The position numbers and the translations under genes are program-made. A DNA stretch of 64,000 nt from Maricaulis maris_C (GTDB lineage Bacteria; Pseudomonadota; Alphaproteobacteria; Caulobacterales; Maricaulaceae). Positions 45,028 through 54,317 of the stretch are shown piece after piece. The notes beneath the pieces were generated by a model that saw only the letters and a program-made list of their open reading frames with translations, had not been told where the DNA came from and did no database searches. The stretch is from contig NZ_JAGDYT010000006.1 in NCBI RefSeq assembly GCF_049116555.1, forward strand, positions 372,001 through 436,000, read 5' to 3'. The stretch's first letter is position 1, and every line of letters begins with the position of its first letter.

Positions 45028-47453
45028 GCCTGCTGCTGCCGCAGCGGTCTGGACGACCCGACCAGGGTGGCAATTTCCGCGCGGATGGCCTTTGACTCGG
45101 CATCGAAGCAGGCGATCTGGCCGCGCGTGATCGGTCGGGACAGCAAATAGCCTTGCAGGATCAGATCCGGCTGGAAGCCGAGCGCCCCGAGCTCGTCAAA
45201 TTCTTCCACGCCTTCGACCACGACCGAAATACCCAGATCGCGTGCCAGGTCGATCGTGGCCCGGACAATGATCTGGGCTTCCGGATCATTTTGCAGACCG
45301 GTCATGAAGGACCGATCGATCTTGATCTTATCGAAGGGAAAGGCCCGCAGATAGCTGAGCGAGGAATAGCCGGTCCCGAAATCATCAATGGCCAGCCCGA
45401 CGCCCAAATCCTTAAGACCGCGCAGGACCTTGATGGCGCGATCCTCGTCATCAATGAGCACGCCTTCAGTAATTTCAATCTCGAGCCGGTGCGGGGCCAG
45501 TCCGGATTTCGCAAGGGCGCGCTGAACCGAATAGACAAGATTGCCCTGCTTGAACTGGGCCGGGCTGACATTGACCGCGACCCGACGGTCATCGGGCCAG
45601 CTGACTGCTTCGCGGCAGGCCGTTTCAATCACCCACTCACCCATTTTCAGGATCAGGCCGGATTCCTCGGCGATCTGCACGAATTCCGTCGGCGCGACAT
45701 TGCCGCGGCGGTCGTCATGCCAGCGCACCAGCGCCTCGAAACCGGAGATCCGGCCATCGCCCAGGCGGACTTGCGGCTGGAAATTGAGCGTCAGAAGATC
45801 GTCCTCGATCGCCAGCGCCAGATCCGCCTCCAGCATGCGACGCTCCTGCATCATCATGCCGAGCTTGGGGTCGAAATCGCAGACCCGGTTCCGCCCCTCA
45901 CCCTTGGCCCGATAGAGGGCCAGGTCGGCCTGGTTCATCAATTTGTCCGGGTCCTCGCCGTCCAGCGGGAACAGTGTGACCCCACCCGAGGCCGACACTT
46001 TGAGGTGCAGCTTCCCGATGCTCAGGGGCGATCCGACATTATTGACGACGCGCTGGGCGGTGGTCAGCACATCCTCGCGGCAGCTCACATCCGGCAAGAC
46101 GACCGCAAATTCATCGCCGCTCAACCGCGCCGCTATGGCATTGCGCGGCAGGGCGTCCAGCAAACGCTCGGACACCGAAACCAGCAATCGGTCCCCGGTG
46201 GCATGCCCGTGCACGTCATTGACCTCCTTGAAGCGGTCCAGATCGAAGAACATCAGGGCGACGAGGGATTCGTCATTCCAGGCCTTCTTGAGTTCAACCT
46301 CGAGCGCCTCGCGGAATTTCAGGCGATTGGGCAGGCCCGTCAGCGTGTCATGATGCGCCAGATGGGTCATGCGCGCCCGCGCGCGCTCCTCGGTGGAAAT
46401 GTCCCGAAATACGAACAGCCGGGCTTCCTCGCCGCCAAAGTCCATCCAGCGCGACCGGACTTGCGCCGTCATCTCGGCCCGATCGCGACAGCGCAGCCGG
46501 CAGGTCAGCGCATCGCCGTCATCGGCCTCATGCATGGCTTCAATCGCGCCATAGTCCAGCGCAAGCTTGGCGAGCGGCATGCCAACAAGGTCATCGCGCT
46601 CAAGATTCAGCATCTCGCAAAAGCGCTCATTCATGTCGAGCATCATGCCATCGCGCACCATGACCACGCCCTCGAAGGTCGCCTCCGCCAGGGCCCGGAT
46701 ACGGCGCGTTTCTGCCTGCCGGCGCTGGCCGAGATGTTGGTCGATCACGGCCGTCGCAAGGCCCACACTGGCGACAAAGACCGCGCCCAGCGCAATCGTG
46801 ACAGCCAGCAATTTGGGCGACAGGGAACCGCTCGGCAGCGCCTCGGCCATGACCGGGTCCAGCTGCATCGCGCCCATGGAGATGTAGTGCAGGCTGACGA
46901 CGCCGCCGACCAGAAGTGCGGCCCCGCCAATCACGCCGCGGCGATCATTCACGCCCAGCATCAAGGCACCCGCAGCCGCCGAGAACTGCACCCCCAGCGC
47001 GAGGGCTGCGATCACCAGGCCGACATCCCAGCTCACGATCGCGCTGCCCCGCATGGCCTCAATGCCCACGAAATGCATCGCGGCAATGCCGGCACCGACA
47101 ACGGCGCCACCGATCAGCGATGCATAACGATGGGTCCATCGAACGGCGACGGCCCAGCCGCCGGTGGAAACGGCAACCGCGAGAAGGAGCGATGCAGCCG
47201 TCTCGATCAGTCGGAACCCGACAGGGGTCGCGCTTTCATAGGCCAGCATGGACACGAAATGCGTGCCCCAGACCCCGGTCCCCGTGACGAAGCCCGCGAA
47301 GAGCAGCCAGGCCGGTTGCCGCGCGGACTCGGCCGCCTGGGCACGACGCACCAGAAAGCTTGCCGCCAGCGCTGACAGCGCGCACAGAAGCGCTGCGACA
47401 GCCACCAACCGAAGATCGTGTTCAACCGTCAGGCTATGATAAACGCGAAACAC
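45024..47453 (-). CDS. MHYT-GGDEF-EAL cyclic-di-GMP enzyme
   Basis: An 809-residue inner-membrane signalling protein. An N-terminal seven-helix MHYT sensor has the repeated motifs THFVSMLAY, MHFVGIEAM and LHYISMGAM (metal/gas sensing). A PAS-like segment is followed by a GGDEF domain with LSGDEFAVVL (first Gly replaced by Ser) and a full EAL domain (GFEALVRW, DDFGTGYSSL, KIDRSF). The intact EAL predicts c-di-GMP hydrolysis; the GGDEF half may be weak or regulatory. GTG 47453 (VFRVYHSLTVEHDL) matches the family start. It is divergent from rnhB with only 22 bp between start codons. Confidence 0.9.
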   Translation of the reverse strand: MFRVYHSLTVEHDLRLVAVAALLCALSALAASFLVRRAQAAESARQPAWLLFAGFVTGTGVWGTHFVSMLAYESATPVGFRLIETAASLLLAVAVSTGGWAVAVRWTHRYASLIGGAVVGAGIAAMHFVGIEAMRGSAIVSWDVGLVIAALALGVQFSAAAGALMLGVNDRRGVIGGAALLVGGVVSLHYISMGAMQLDPVMAEALPSGSLSPKLLAVTIALGAVFVASVGLATAVIDQHLGQRRQAETRRIRALAEATFEGVVMVRDGMMLDMNERFCEMLNLERDDLVGMPLAKLALDYGAIEAMHEADDGDALTCRLRCRDRAEMTAQVRSRWMDFGGEEARLFVFRDISTEERARARMTHLAHHDTLTGLPNRLKFREALEVELKKAWNDESLVALMFFDLDRFKEVNDVHGHATGDRLLVSVSERLLDALPRNAIAARLSGDEFAVVLPDVSCREDVLTTAQRVVNNVGSPLSIGKLHLKVSASGGVTLFPLDGEDPDKLMNQADLALYRAKGEGRNRVCDFDPKLGMMMQERRMLEADLALAIEDDLLTLNFQPQVRLGDGRISGFEALVRWHDDRRGNVAPTEFVQIAEESGLILKMGEWVIETACREAVSWPDDRRVAVNVSPAQFKQGNLVYSVQRALAKSGLAPHRLEIEITEGVLIDDEDRAIKVLRGLKDLGVGLAIDDFGTGYSSLSYLRAFPFDKIKIDRSFMTGLQNDPEAQIIVRATIDLARDLGISVVVEGVEEFDELGALGFQPDLILQGYLLSRPITRGQIACFDAESKAIRAEIATLVGSSRPLRQQQA

Positions 47454-47475
47454 CAAATGCCCCAAAGGATCTGCT

Positions 47476-48132
47476 TTGAGTGTGACCCTCCCACAAAAAA
47501 CCAATCATAGCCTTAACGGGGATGATGCCGATTCCGCGCGACGGGTCGCCGGGGTCGATGAAGCCGGGCGCGGACCGCTTGCTGGCCCCGTTGTCACAGC
47601 CGCCGTGATCCTCGATCCGAACCGCCCGATCGAGGGGTTGGGGGATTCCAAAGCACTCACGGATGCCCGTCGACGCGCCCTGGTCCCGCTGATCCGGGCT
47701 CACGCCTGGGTCGGGATCGGCATCGCCGAGCCGGCCGAGATTGACCGGCTCAATATCCTTCATGCGACCATGAGCGCCATGGCGCGGGCCGTCGCACGGC
47801 TCGCGATCCGCCCGGATCATGTCCTCATCGACGGCAACCGGATTCCACCCGGGCTGCCCTGCCCAGCCGACGCGATCGTAAAGGGCGATGCCAGCGAGGC
47901 CTGTATCAGTGCGGCCTCGATCATAGCCAAGACCCTGCGCGATGATCTGATGATGATCGCCGCCGCGCGTTTTCCGGGATACGGACTGGATGGCCACAAG
48001 GGGTATCCCAGCCCGGCCCACAAGCAGGCGCTGCAAGACCTGGGCGCCGCGCCCATCCATCGACGTTCCTATGCGCCGGTTCGCGCCGCGCTGGAACGCC
48101 GGTTTTCCACAGATGCGGATCAATGTGGATAA
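47476..48132 (+). CDS. rnhB: Ribonuclease HII
   Basis: A 218-residue enzyme that cuts RNA in RNA-DNA hybrids and misincorporated ribonucleotides. VAGVDEAGRGPLAGPVV holds the first catalytic acids; IDGNRIPP and the KGDASEACISAASIIAK region follow. The start is TTG 47476 (AAGGA upstream) or GTG 47482. It precedes ccrM by 77 bp, an order also seen in Caulobacter relatives. Confidence 0.94.
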   Translation: MSVTLPQKTNHSLNGDDADSARRVAGVDEAGRGPLAGPVVTAAVILDPNRPIEGLGDSKALTDARRRALVPLIRAHAWVGIGIAEPAEIDRLNILHATMSAMARAVARLAIRPDHVLIDGNRIPPGLPCPADAIVKGDASEACISAASIIAKTLRDDLMMIAAARFPGYGLDGHKGYPSPAHKQALQDLGAAPIHRRSYAPVRAALERRFSTDADQCG

Positions 48133-48135
48133 CTT

Positions 48136-48140
48136 GATTC
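48136..48140. promoter_or_regulatory. GANTC site in the ccrM promoter region
   Basis: GATTC is a CcrM recognition site (GANTC) located 69 bp upstream of the ccrM start and 5 bp from a CtrA-like box. In Caulobacter, methylation of GANTC sites in the ccrM promoter helps restrict its expression to the predivisional cell. Confidence 0.45.
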
Positions 48141-48144
48141 AGGG

Positions 48145-48159
48145 TTAACGGCCCGTTAG
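48145..48159. promoter_or_regulatory. CtrA-like box TTAA-N7-TTAG
   Basis: TTAACGGCCCGTTAG matches the CtrA consensus TTAA-N7-TTAA except for the last base. It lies 50 bp upstream of the ccrM start, in the place where CtrA activates ccrM in Caulobacter. The flanks also make a near-palindrome GTTAACGGCCCGTTAGC. Confidence 0.6.
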
Positions 48160-48209
48160 CCCTGTTGGCCCGAAAACTTGCTCCTGAAATGCGAGTGGAG
48201 TGGCGCGTC

Positions 48210-49289
48210 ATGGCCAAGACAAAGATCGACCAGATCCTTGAAGGTGAATGCGTGGAAGTGATGAAATCGCTTCCCGACGAGAGTGTTGACCTGGTTTTCG
48301 CTGACCCGCCCTACAATCTCCAGCTCGGAGGCGATCTCCACCGCCCCGATAATTCCAAGGTCTCCGCGGTCGACAATGACTGGGATCAGATCGGTGGATT
48401 TGACGAGTATGACCTGTTCACCTGGAAATGGATGGAAGAAGCGCGTCGCGTCCTGAAGCCGAATGGCGCGATCTGGGTGATTGGCAGCTATCACAATATT
48501 TTCCGCGTCGGCGGCATCCTCCAGGATGCCGGTTTCTGGGTGCTCAATGACATCATCTGGCGCAAGTCCAATCCGATGCCGAACTTCAAGGGCACGCGCT
48601 TTACCAATGCGCACGAGACGCTGATCTGGGCCGCGAAGACCAAGGACGCCCGCCCGACCTTCAACTACGCGGCCATGAAGGCCCTCAATGACGGTGTGCA
48701 AATGCGCTCCGACTGGACCCTGCCGATCTGCACCGGCGGCGAACGCCTCAAGGATGCCGACGGCAAGAAAGCGCATCCGACGCAAAAGCCGGAAGCCCTG
48801 CTTCACCGCGTTCTGCTCTCGACGACCAATCCGGGCGACGTGGTTCTCGACCCCTTCTTCGGAACCGGCACGACCGGTGCTGCCGCGAAACGCCTCGGTC
48901 GCCACTATATCGGTATCGAGCGGGACCAATCCTATCTCGAGGTCGCCAGAAGCCGCCTCGATGCCATCACCCCGGCGGCAGGCGACACGCTGGATGTCAC
49001 CCAGTCCAAGCGGGCCCAGCCGCGCATCCCGTTCGGCGCTCTGGTCGAACGCGGCATGCTCAAGCCGGGCGACACACTCTATTGCCCCAAGGGACGTCAC
49101 ACCGCCCGGGTCCGGGCCGACGGGACCCTGATTGCCGGTGATCGCGCCGGATCAATCCATCAGGTCGGAGCCCAGCTCCAGAGCGCGCCATCCTGCAATG
49201 GATGGACCTATTGGCACATACGCACCAAGCAGGGCCTGGCCCCGATCGACGTCATGCGTGCGGAGATCCGGGCCACGCTCGAGAATTGA
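48210..49289 (+). CDS. ccrM: Cell-cycle-regulated DNA adenine methyltransferase CcrM (GANTC)
   Basis: A 359-residue beta-class N6-adenine methyltransferase. Motif IV is FADPPYNLQLGG, motif I is LDPFFGTGTTGAAA, and the C-terminal RAMA-type DNA-binding extension (LYCPKGRHTARVRADG, WTYWHI) is characteristic of CcrM. The ATG at 48210 (MAKTKIDQILEGECVEV) is the family start. The upstream region contains a CtrA-like box and a GATTC site. No restriction partner is present, so it is an orphan cell-cycle methylase. Confidence 0.97.
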   Translation: MAKTKIDQILEGECVEVMKSLPDESVDLVFADPPYNLQLGGDLHRPDNSKVSAVDNDWDQIGGFDEYDLFTWKWMEEARRVLKPNGAIWVIGSYHNIFRVGGILQDAGFWVLNDIIWRKSNPMPNFKGTRFTNAHETLIWAAKTKDARPTFNYAAMKALNDGVQMRSDWTLPICTGGERLKDADGKKAHPTQKPEALLHRVLLSTTNPGDVVLDPFFGTGTTGAAAKRLGRHYIGIERDQSYLEVARSRLDAITPAAGDTLDVTQSKRAQPRIPFGALVERGMLKPGDTLYCPKGRHTARVRADGTLIAGDRAGSIHQVGAQLQSAPSCNGWTYWHIRTKQGLAPIDVMRAEIRATLEN

Positions 49290-49299
49290 GGCCTCTCGC

Positions 49300-51876
49300 A
49301 TGACCGGGAGTCCCCCCGCGCCCAACGCCGAAGTCCCAACCGGACGCCCGACCTCGATCGCCTGGACCATGCTGACCGTCATCCTGGTGACCTCGATCCT
49401 CGTCTCCGGGTCGGGTGTCCTGGTTGCCGGGCTTGCGTTCTGGACGCAGCTCGAAAACCAGCAGCTTGTGCAGCTGGAAGATTATATCGATGAGCGCGGG
49501 CGCCGGAATGGCACCCTGTTCGAGACCGTCGCGCAGGTTCACCAGACCTCTGCCGCGCGCCTGGAGGCCGGACTTCAAGGCCTGTCCAATGACGCTGTCG
49601 CTGCCGAATTCGACGCGCTGTTCCCGCTTCAGGAAGACGGGACGCGACGCAGCCGAGATGATCTGTTCGACGGCTATCACGACACGCTCGGCAATCATCA
49701 TTCGGGAGTCGGGGCCTATCTCAATCGCCCCGGCGGCTGGTCGGACGTGGAGCGGCGGCGGCTGGTCGCAGCTTACCAGGTCATCGACAGCACCGGCCAA
49801 AGCCTCTCCGGCCTGGTCGACAACATCTATTTTTTCACCTTCGACAATGAGTTGGTGATCTCCGCCGCCGGCCGCGAGGATCGACTCCTTTTCTATCGCC
49901 GCGAAGCGACCGCGACATTCGACCTCAGCAATGCCGACTTCACCGCCCTGTCGCGGCCGGAAAACAACCCCGACCGGGACTTCGTGTGCGGTGAGCTGAG
50001 CCAGCTCATCTATGTGCGTGATGCCCAGGCGCTCACCACCGGCTGTTTCACGCCCTATGATGTTGCCGGTGAAGCGATCGGCGCTTTCGGAACAACCATC
50101 CAGCTGGGCGATTATTTCGAAGCGGCGATGGCCAATCCGCCGCCGCATGGCGTGAACATGCTGATCGACCAGTTCGGCAATCTGATCGCCCACCCCGACC
50201 TGTTTGGCGAAAATGTCACCGAAGACCGGGTGGCCGCGCTCTATGCCCGCTATGGCCTGCAGGCCATTATCGACCAATTGCAGGCGCTCCCGGCCACCGA
50301 GATATCCGGCACAATCAGCAGTGAGGATGGGCGTTGGATCATTGCCTTTGCGCGCCTTGACGGTCCGGGCTGGATGAGCCTGTCGGTTGTCGATCGGACC
50401 ATCCTGCGCCGCGATATCGCGTCACAACTTGCTTTCACGCTCGGCCTTGGCCTGCTTGGCGTCGCCCTGCAAGCCCTGCTGGCCTATTTCCTCCTGTTCC
50501 GCAGCGTGGTTCGCCCGCTGGTCGACCTGACCCGGCATTTCGGGACAACACGCCCGGCGCCGGCGGCAGAAAATCCGGCTCTCACCCGAGTGCTGGGTGC
50601 GCAGCACGAAATCGGCGCGCTGGCTCGAACCCTGGAAGAGCAACGCCTCGACAGTGCCGAGGCCTTCGAAAACCTGGAGAGCCGGGTCGCCGATCGCACC
50701 CGCGACCTGGAAGCCGCCAATCGCGCGAAAAACGCCTTCCTCGCCAATATCAGCCACGAGATCCGGACGCCGCTGAACGGCATCCTCGGTCTCGCCCAGG
50801 TCTTGCGGGCAAGCTCGCGCACCAAACAGCGCCAGGACCAGGCGCGCATGATCCAGGAGAGTGGTGAGACTCTGACCGCAATCCTCAATGACGTGCTCGA
50901 CATGTCCAAGATTGAAGCCGGCAAGATGGACATCTCGCTGGAACCGGCTTCGCCGGCCACGCTCCTCGGCGATTTGCACTCACTGTTCGAGGCCGCGGCG
51001 GCGGCGAAGGCGCTGGACTTCACCCTGACACTCGATCCGGACCTGCCCGCCCAACTCGAGATCGACGCCCTGCGGACCCGTCAGTGCATCGCCAACCTGG
51101 TGTCCAATGCCATCAAGTTCACCCAGACCGGTTCTGTTGCCATTGCGGCGCGCTGGTCCGCCTCGGCCGGGGCGAGCGGCGCACTGGACATTACTGTCTC
51201 CGACACGGGCATCGGCATCGCGCCCGACAAGCTGGACATCTTGTTCGCTCCGTTCAGCCAGGCCGAGACGGCTATTGCCGGCGAATTTGGCGGCACCGGT
51301 CTGGGACTCTCCATCGCCCGCGACCTCGCCCGCCTCATGGGTGGAGATATCACCGCCCGGTCCGTCCCGGGAGAAGGCTCGACTTTCGTCTTCACCCTGC
51401 GCGCGGAACAGACCGGCGTGGCGGAGGTCAGACAGGAAGACCGCGCGCCCGACGATCTGGCGACCGATCCGATGTATGCGCCGCTGTGTGGTTTGCGCGT
51501 CCTCCTGGTCGAGGACAATTTCATCAACCGGCAGGTCGCGATGGCCTTCCTCAAATCCCTTCAGGTCACGATCACCGAGGCGGAGAATGGCCAGCTGGCG
51601 CTCGACGCCCTGGACCGTGAATCCTTCGACATTGTGCTGATGGATGTGCGCATGCCGATCATGGACGGCCTGGAAGCCACCCGGCGCCTGCGCGAGAGCG
51701 ATCAGCCCTGGAGCGACATCCCGGTGACGGCTCTGACCGCCAATGCGTCCCGGCAGGATGCGGATATCTGCCTGGGTGCCGGCATGGACTCCTTCGCCAC
51801 CAAGCCGCTCAAGGCCGCAACCCTTTTCGAAGCCATGCGCCGGGCCCGCGAAAGCCGCCCTTACCGACCCGACTGA
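49300..51876 (+). CDS. Hybrid sensor histidine kinase
   Basis: An 858-residue membrane protein. TM1 is at about 20-45. A periplasmic sensing region of about 330 residues follows (two-lobed, Cache-like), then TM2 at about 370-395 and a HAMP-like linker. The HisKA has FLANISHEIRTPLNGILG, the HATPase has NLVSNAIKFTQTG and DTGIGIAPD, and a C-terminal receiver has VDVRMP-type acceptor region VLMDVRMPIMDGLEAT and a KPL lysine. It begins 10 bp after ccrM and may be cotranscribed. Its stop overlaps mutY by 16 bp. Its ligand and downstream regulator are unknown. Confidence 0.93.
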   Translation: MTGSPPAPNAEVPTGRPTSIAWTMLTVILVTSILVSGSGVLVAGLAFWTQLENQQLVQLEDYIDERGRRNGTLFETVAQVHQTSAARLEAGLQGLSNDAVAAEFDALFPLQEDGTRRSRDDLFDGYHDTLGNHHSGVGAYLNRPGGWSDVERRRLVAAYQVIDSTGQSLSGLVDNIYFFTFDNELVISAAGREDRLLFYRREATATFDLSNADFTALSRPENNPDRDFVCGELSQLIYVRDAQALTTGCFTPYDVAGEAIGAFGTTIQLGDYFEAAMANPPPHGVNMLIDQFGNLIAHPDLFGENVTEDRVAALYARYGLQAIIDQLQALPATEISGTISSEDGRWIIAFARLDGPGWMSLSVVDRTILRRDIASQLAFTLGLGLLGVALQALLAYFLLFRSVVRPLVDLTRHFGTTRPAPAAENPALTRVLGAQHEIGALARTLEEQRLDSAEAFENLESRVADRTRDLEAANRAKNAFLANISHEIRTPLNGILGLAQVLRASSRTKQRQDQARMIQESGETLTAILNDVLDMSKIEAGKMDISLEPASPATLLGDLHSLFEAAAAAKALDFTLTLDPDLPAQLEIDALRTRQCIANLVSNAIKFTQTGSVAIAARWSASAGASGALDITVSDTGIGIAPDKLDILFAPFSQAETAIAGEFGGTGLGLSIARDLARLMGGDITARSVPGEGSTFVFTLRAEQTGVAEVRQEDRAPDDLATDPMYAPLCGLRVLLVEDNFINRQVAMAFLKSLQVTITEAENGQLALDALDRESFDIVLMDVRMPIMDGLEATRRLRESDQPWSDIPVTALTANASRQDADICLGAGMDSFATKPLKAATLFEAMRRARESRPYRPD

Positions 51877-52919
51877 CCGCGGCTTCCAAGCACTTTGCGC
51901 ATGACACTGGGCAAGGCCTCGGCGTCCAGCGCCCTTTCGTCCGCCCAATAGCCGGTTTCCGGTTCCCAATCCGCTGCGACTTCGACCTCACGCACATCCA
52001 GGCGCAGTTCGAAATGCGTGAAGATGTGGCGCACTTCGCCGCGCGACACCCAGACAGCCTCAAACGGCAGGCTCAGGCGGCCAGACTCCGCCTCGACCCA
52101 GTCACTGGAGGGCACTTCGGTCATGCCACCCAACAAACCGGTCTCGGCACGCCGGCGCAGCCAGACCTGGCCCTGGCGCCGCACCAGCCAGGCCGTTCCG
52201 TGGCGCACAGGCTTGGCCTTCTTCGGCGCCTTGACCGGATAGTGCTCCATGTCGCCGACCTGCGCCGCGGCGCAGGCAAATTGCCAGCAGCAGGCCGCAC
52301 AATCGGGCTTGCGCGGGGTACAGATGGTAGCGCCGAGATCCATGATCGCCTGCGCATAATCGCCCGAGCGCTGCGGATCGGCGATCGCCCCGGCCTCGCG
52401 ACGGATTTCCGGCTTGGCCCTGGGCATGGGCGTGGCAATGCGATGGAGACGGGTGATGACCCGTTCGACATTGCCGTCGACCACGCTGGCCGGCTTGTCA
52501 AAGGCCGCGGCCAGGATGGCATTGGCCGTATAGTCACCAATCCCCGGCAGCGCGCGCAATCCGTCCATGGTGTCCGGGAATTGACCGGCATGCGCCTCGG
52601 TCACGGCGACGGCACAGGCGTGCAGGTTGCGAGCCCGCGCGTAATAGCCCAGCCCGGCCCATTCCCGCAGCACATCATCGCGCGGTGCAGCGGCCAGGTC
52701 CTCGACCCGCGGCCACAGCGCGAGGAAGCGGTGCCAATAAGGCGTCGCATGCGGCACCGTGGTCTGTTGCAGCATGATTTCCGACAGCCAGATCGCATAG
52801 GGATCCGCGACGGCACCGGCAGACCGGTCTTCCGGACGGATCCGCCAGGGCAGGCTGCGGCCTTCTCGGTCATACCAGTCCAGCAAGGTCTCGCGCAGAC
52901 GGGGAATTGCAGATGTCAT
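51861..52919 (-). CDS. mutY: Adenine DNA glycosylase MutY
   Basis: A 352-residue base-excision-repair enzyme removing adenine opposite 8-oxoguanine. Catalytic Glu lies in SEIMLQQTTV and Asp in VVDGNVERV; the HhH segment LPGIGDYTANAI and the 4Fe-4S ligands C-X6-C-X2-C-X5-C in CTPRKPDCAACCWQFAC are all present. A C-terminal NUDIX-like domain follows. The start is ATG 52919. It is divergent from the DUF721-dsbA-smc unit, a conserved layout in alphaproteobacteria. Confidence 0.96.
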   Translation of the reverse strand: MTSAIPRLRETLLDWYDREGRSLPWRIRPEDRSAGAVADPYAIWLSEIMLQQTTVPHATPYWHRFLALWPRVEDLAAAPRDDVLREWAGLGYYARARNLHACAVAVTEAHAGQFPDTMDGLRALPGIGDYTANAILAAAFDKPASVVDGNVERVITRLHRIATPMPRAKPEIRREAGAIADPQRSGDYAQAIMDLGATICTPRKPDCAACCWQFACAAAQVGDMEHYPVKAPKKAKPVRHGTAWLVRRQGQVWLRRRAETGLLGGMTEVPSSDWVEAESGRLSLPFEAVWVSRGEVRHIFTHFELRLDVREVEVAADWEPETGYWADERALDAEALPSVMRKVLGSRGQSGR

Positions 52920-52969
52920 GACAGGGCAGACCGGTTGCGGGCGGAGACATTCAAAGCGACACTGGAAGG

Positions 52970-53512
52970 ATGATGCGCAAACCGCCTCCGTCAATGCTGG
53001 AAAAAGCTGCCAGCGACTTCATCAGCAGTCGTCGGGGCCGTCCGGCTGCGCGGCCGCAGCCTTCCATCGTGCGTGCGGTGGAGCGGGTGATGAAACCGCT
53101 CGCCCGTCAGTTCGGGGTCGGAGTCGAGCAGTTGCGCGAACATTGGAGCGAGATTGTCGGCGAACGCCTGGCCAAGTGGAGCGAGCCGGAGACGATCCAG
53201 CGCTCCGGCGGCATCAACACACTCGTCATCCGGGCCCGCGGCGCTGCCGGGGCTATTTTGCAGGCGGAGTCGCGTCGCATCCTGGAGCGGGTGCGCACCT
53301 TCGCCGGGGACCGTGCGCCGACACGGATCCGGGTCATCCACGGCCAGGCCCGGCGTTCGGCTCCGGCCACGCCGGCAGCGGCTCAAGCATCCGTGAAGCC
53401 CATGAAATCATCGTCACAAGTGAGCGAGGGGGTGGAACAAACGCCCGAGGCCCGCCTATTGTCGGCGCTGAACCGGTTTGAAAAATCGGTCAAAGCCCGC
53501 GAGGGATCGTGA
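52970..53512 (+). CDS. DUF721 (DciA-like) protein
   Basis: A 180-residue protein. The DUF721 core at about 35-115 has AVERVMKPLARQFG, LREHWSEIVGERLAKWSEP and NTLVIRARGAAGAILQAES (in separate parts). The relative DciA loads replicative helicase in many bacteria, but this adjacent mutY-smc version is of uncertain role. The tail is Ala/Ser/Pro-rich. It is first in the unit with two DsbA-like genes and smc. Confidence 0.88.
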   Translation: MMRKPPPSMLEKAASDFISSRRGRPAARPQPSIVRAVERVMKPLARQFGVGVEQLREHWSEIVGERLAKWSEPETIQRSGGINTLVIRARGAAGAILQAESRRILERVRTFAGDRAPTRIRVIHGQARRSAPATPAAAQASVKPMKSSSQVSEGVEQTPEARLLSALNRFEKSVKAREGS

Positions 53513-53535
53513 CCTACTGGCAGGGGGACCCTGAA

Positions 53536-54309
53536 ATGAGCCTGACCCGACGACTTTTCTCCGCTGCGGCCATGACGGCTGCGCTCGCAGTGTCTGCCTG
53601 TGGCAGCAGCGATGCACCCGCCGGTGGCCAGACCAGTTTCGAACGCGAAGGCGATCGTGGCCTTGGCAGCCCGACCGCGCCGATCACCATGATCGAATAC
53701 GCCTCCGTGGCCTGCGGCCACTGCGCCACCTTCCACAATGAAGTCTTCCCGATGATCGAGGAAGAATTCATCGAGACCGGTCAGGTCCGTTTCGTCCTGC
53801 GCGAGATGATCACCGGCTCACCGCAATTTGCCATTGCCGGTTTCTCTCTGGCCCATTGTGTGCCCGAAGATCGCTATTACGACATGGTCAGCCTGCTCTT
53901 CCAGCAGCAGAACGCCATCTTCCAGGCCGCCCAGACCCAGGGCAGTGCTCGCAACCAGTATCTCGCGATTGCCAGCGCGATGGGCATGAGCGAAGCTGAT
54001 TTCAACCAGTGCCTGTCCGACGAGACCATCACCCAGGACATTCTGGATTCGAATGATCGCGCCGGCGATGAGGGCATTACCGGGACGCCGCGTTTCATCT
54101 TCAATGGCGAATTGCTCGACTCGCGCCGCGAGCCGGGTGAGTCGGCCTTCACCTATTTCCTCGGCAATCGCCAACTGCTCATCGATGGCGAGCCGGTGCC
54201 GAATTTCTCGGATGAGGAAACCTTCCGCCGCATCCTCAACCACCTCATTGCCGAGACTTCCGCCGGAGCCGAGAGTGAAGACGGCGCTGCCGACACGACA
54301 GAAGAATAG
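53536..54309 (+). CDS. DsbA-family thioredoxin-fold lipoprotein
   Basis: A 257-residue exported protein. The signal peptide ends in VSAC (Cys22), so it is probably lipid-anchored. The DsbA-like domain has the active site CGHC (Cys60, Cys63) after MIEYASVA, and the cis-proline segment ITGTPRFIFNG. It is predicted to catalyse disulphide formation or isomerisation in the periplasm. It precedes a second DsbA-like gene by 8 bp. The ATG at 53536 has an AGGGGGA site. Confidence 0.9.
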   Translation: MSLTRRLFSAAAMTAALAVSACGSSDAPAGGQTSFEREGDRGLGSPTAPITMIEYASVACGHCATFHNEVFPMIEEEFIETGQVRFVLREMITGSPQFAIAGFSLAHCVPEDRYYDMVSLLFQQQNAIFQAAQTQGSARNQYLAIASAMGMSEADFNQCLSDETITQDILDSNDRAGDEGITGTPRFIFNGELLDSRREPGESAFTYFLGNRQLLIDGEPVPNFSDEETFRRILNHLIAETSAGAESEDGAADTTEE

Positions 54310-54317
54310 AGCCTGCC

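Noticed and set aside
45153..47375. Plus-strand open frame of 740 codons opposite the MHYT-GGDEF-EAL gene
   Set aside because: Antisense shadow; all domain motifs belong to the minus strand.
48165..48190. Possible sigma-54 site TTGGCCC...TTGCT upstream of ccrM
   Set aside because: The GG-GC spacing is one base too long for a -24/-12 promoter.
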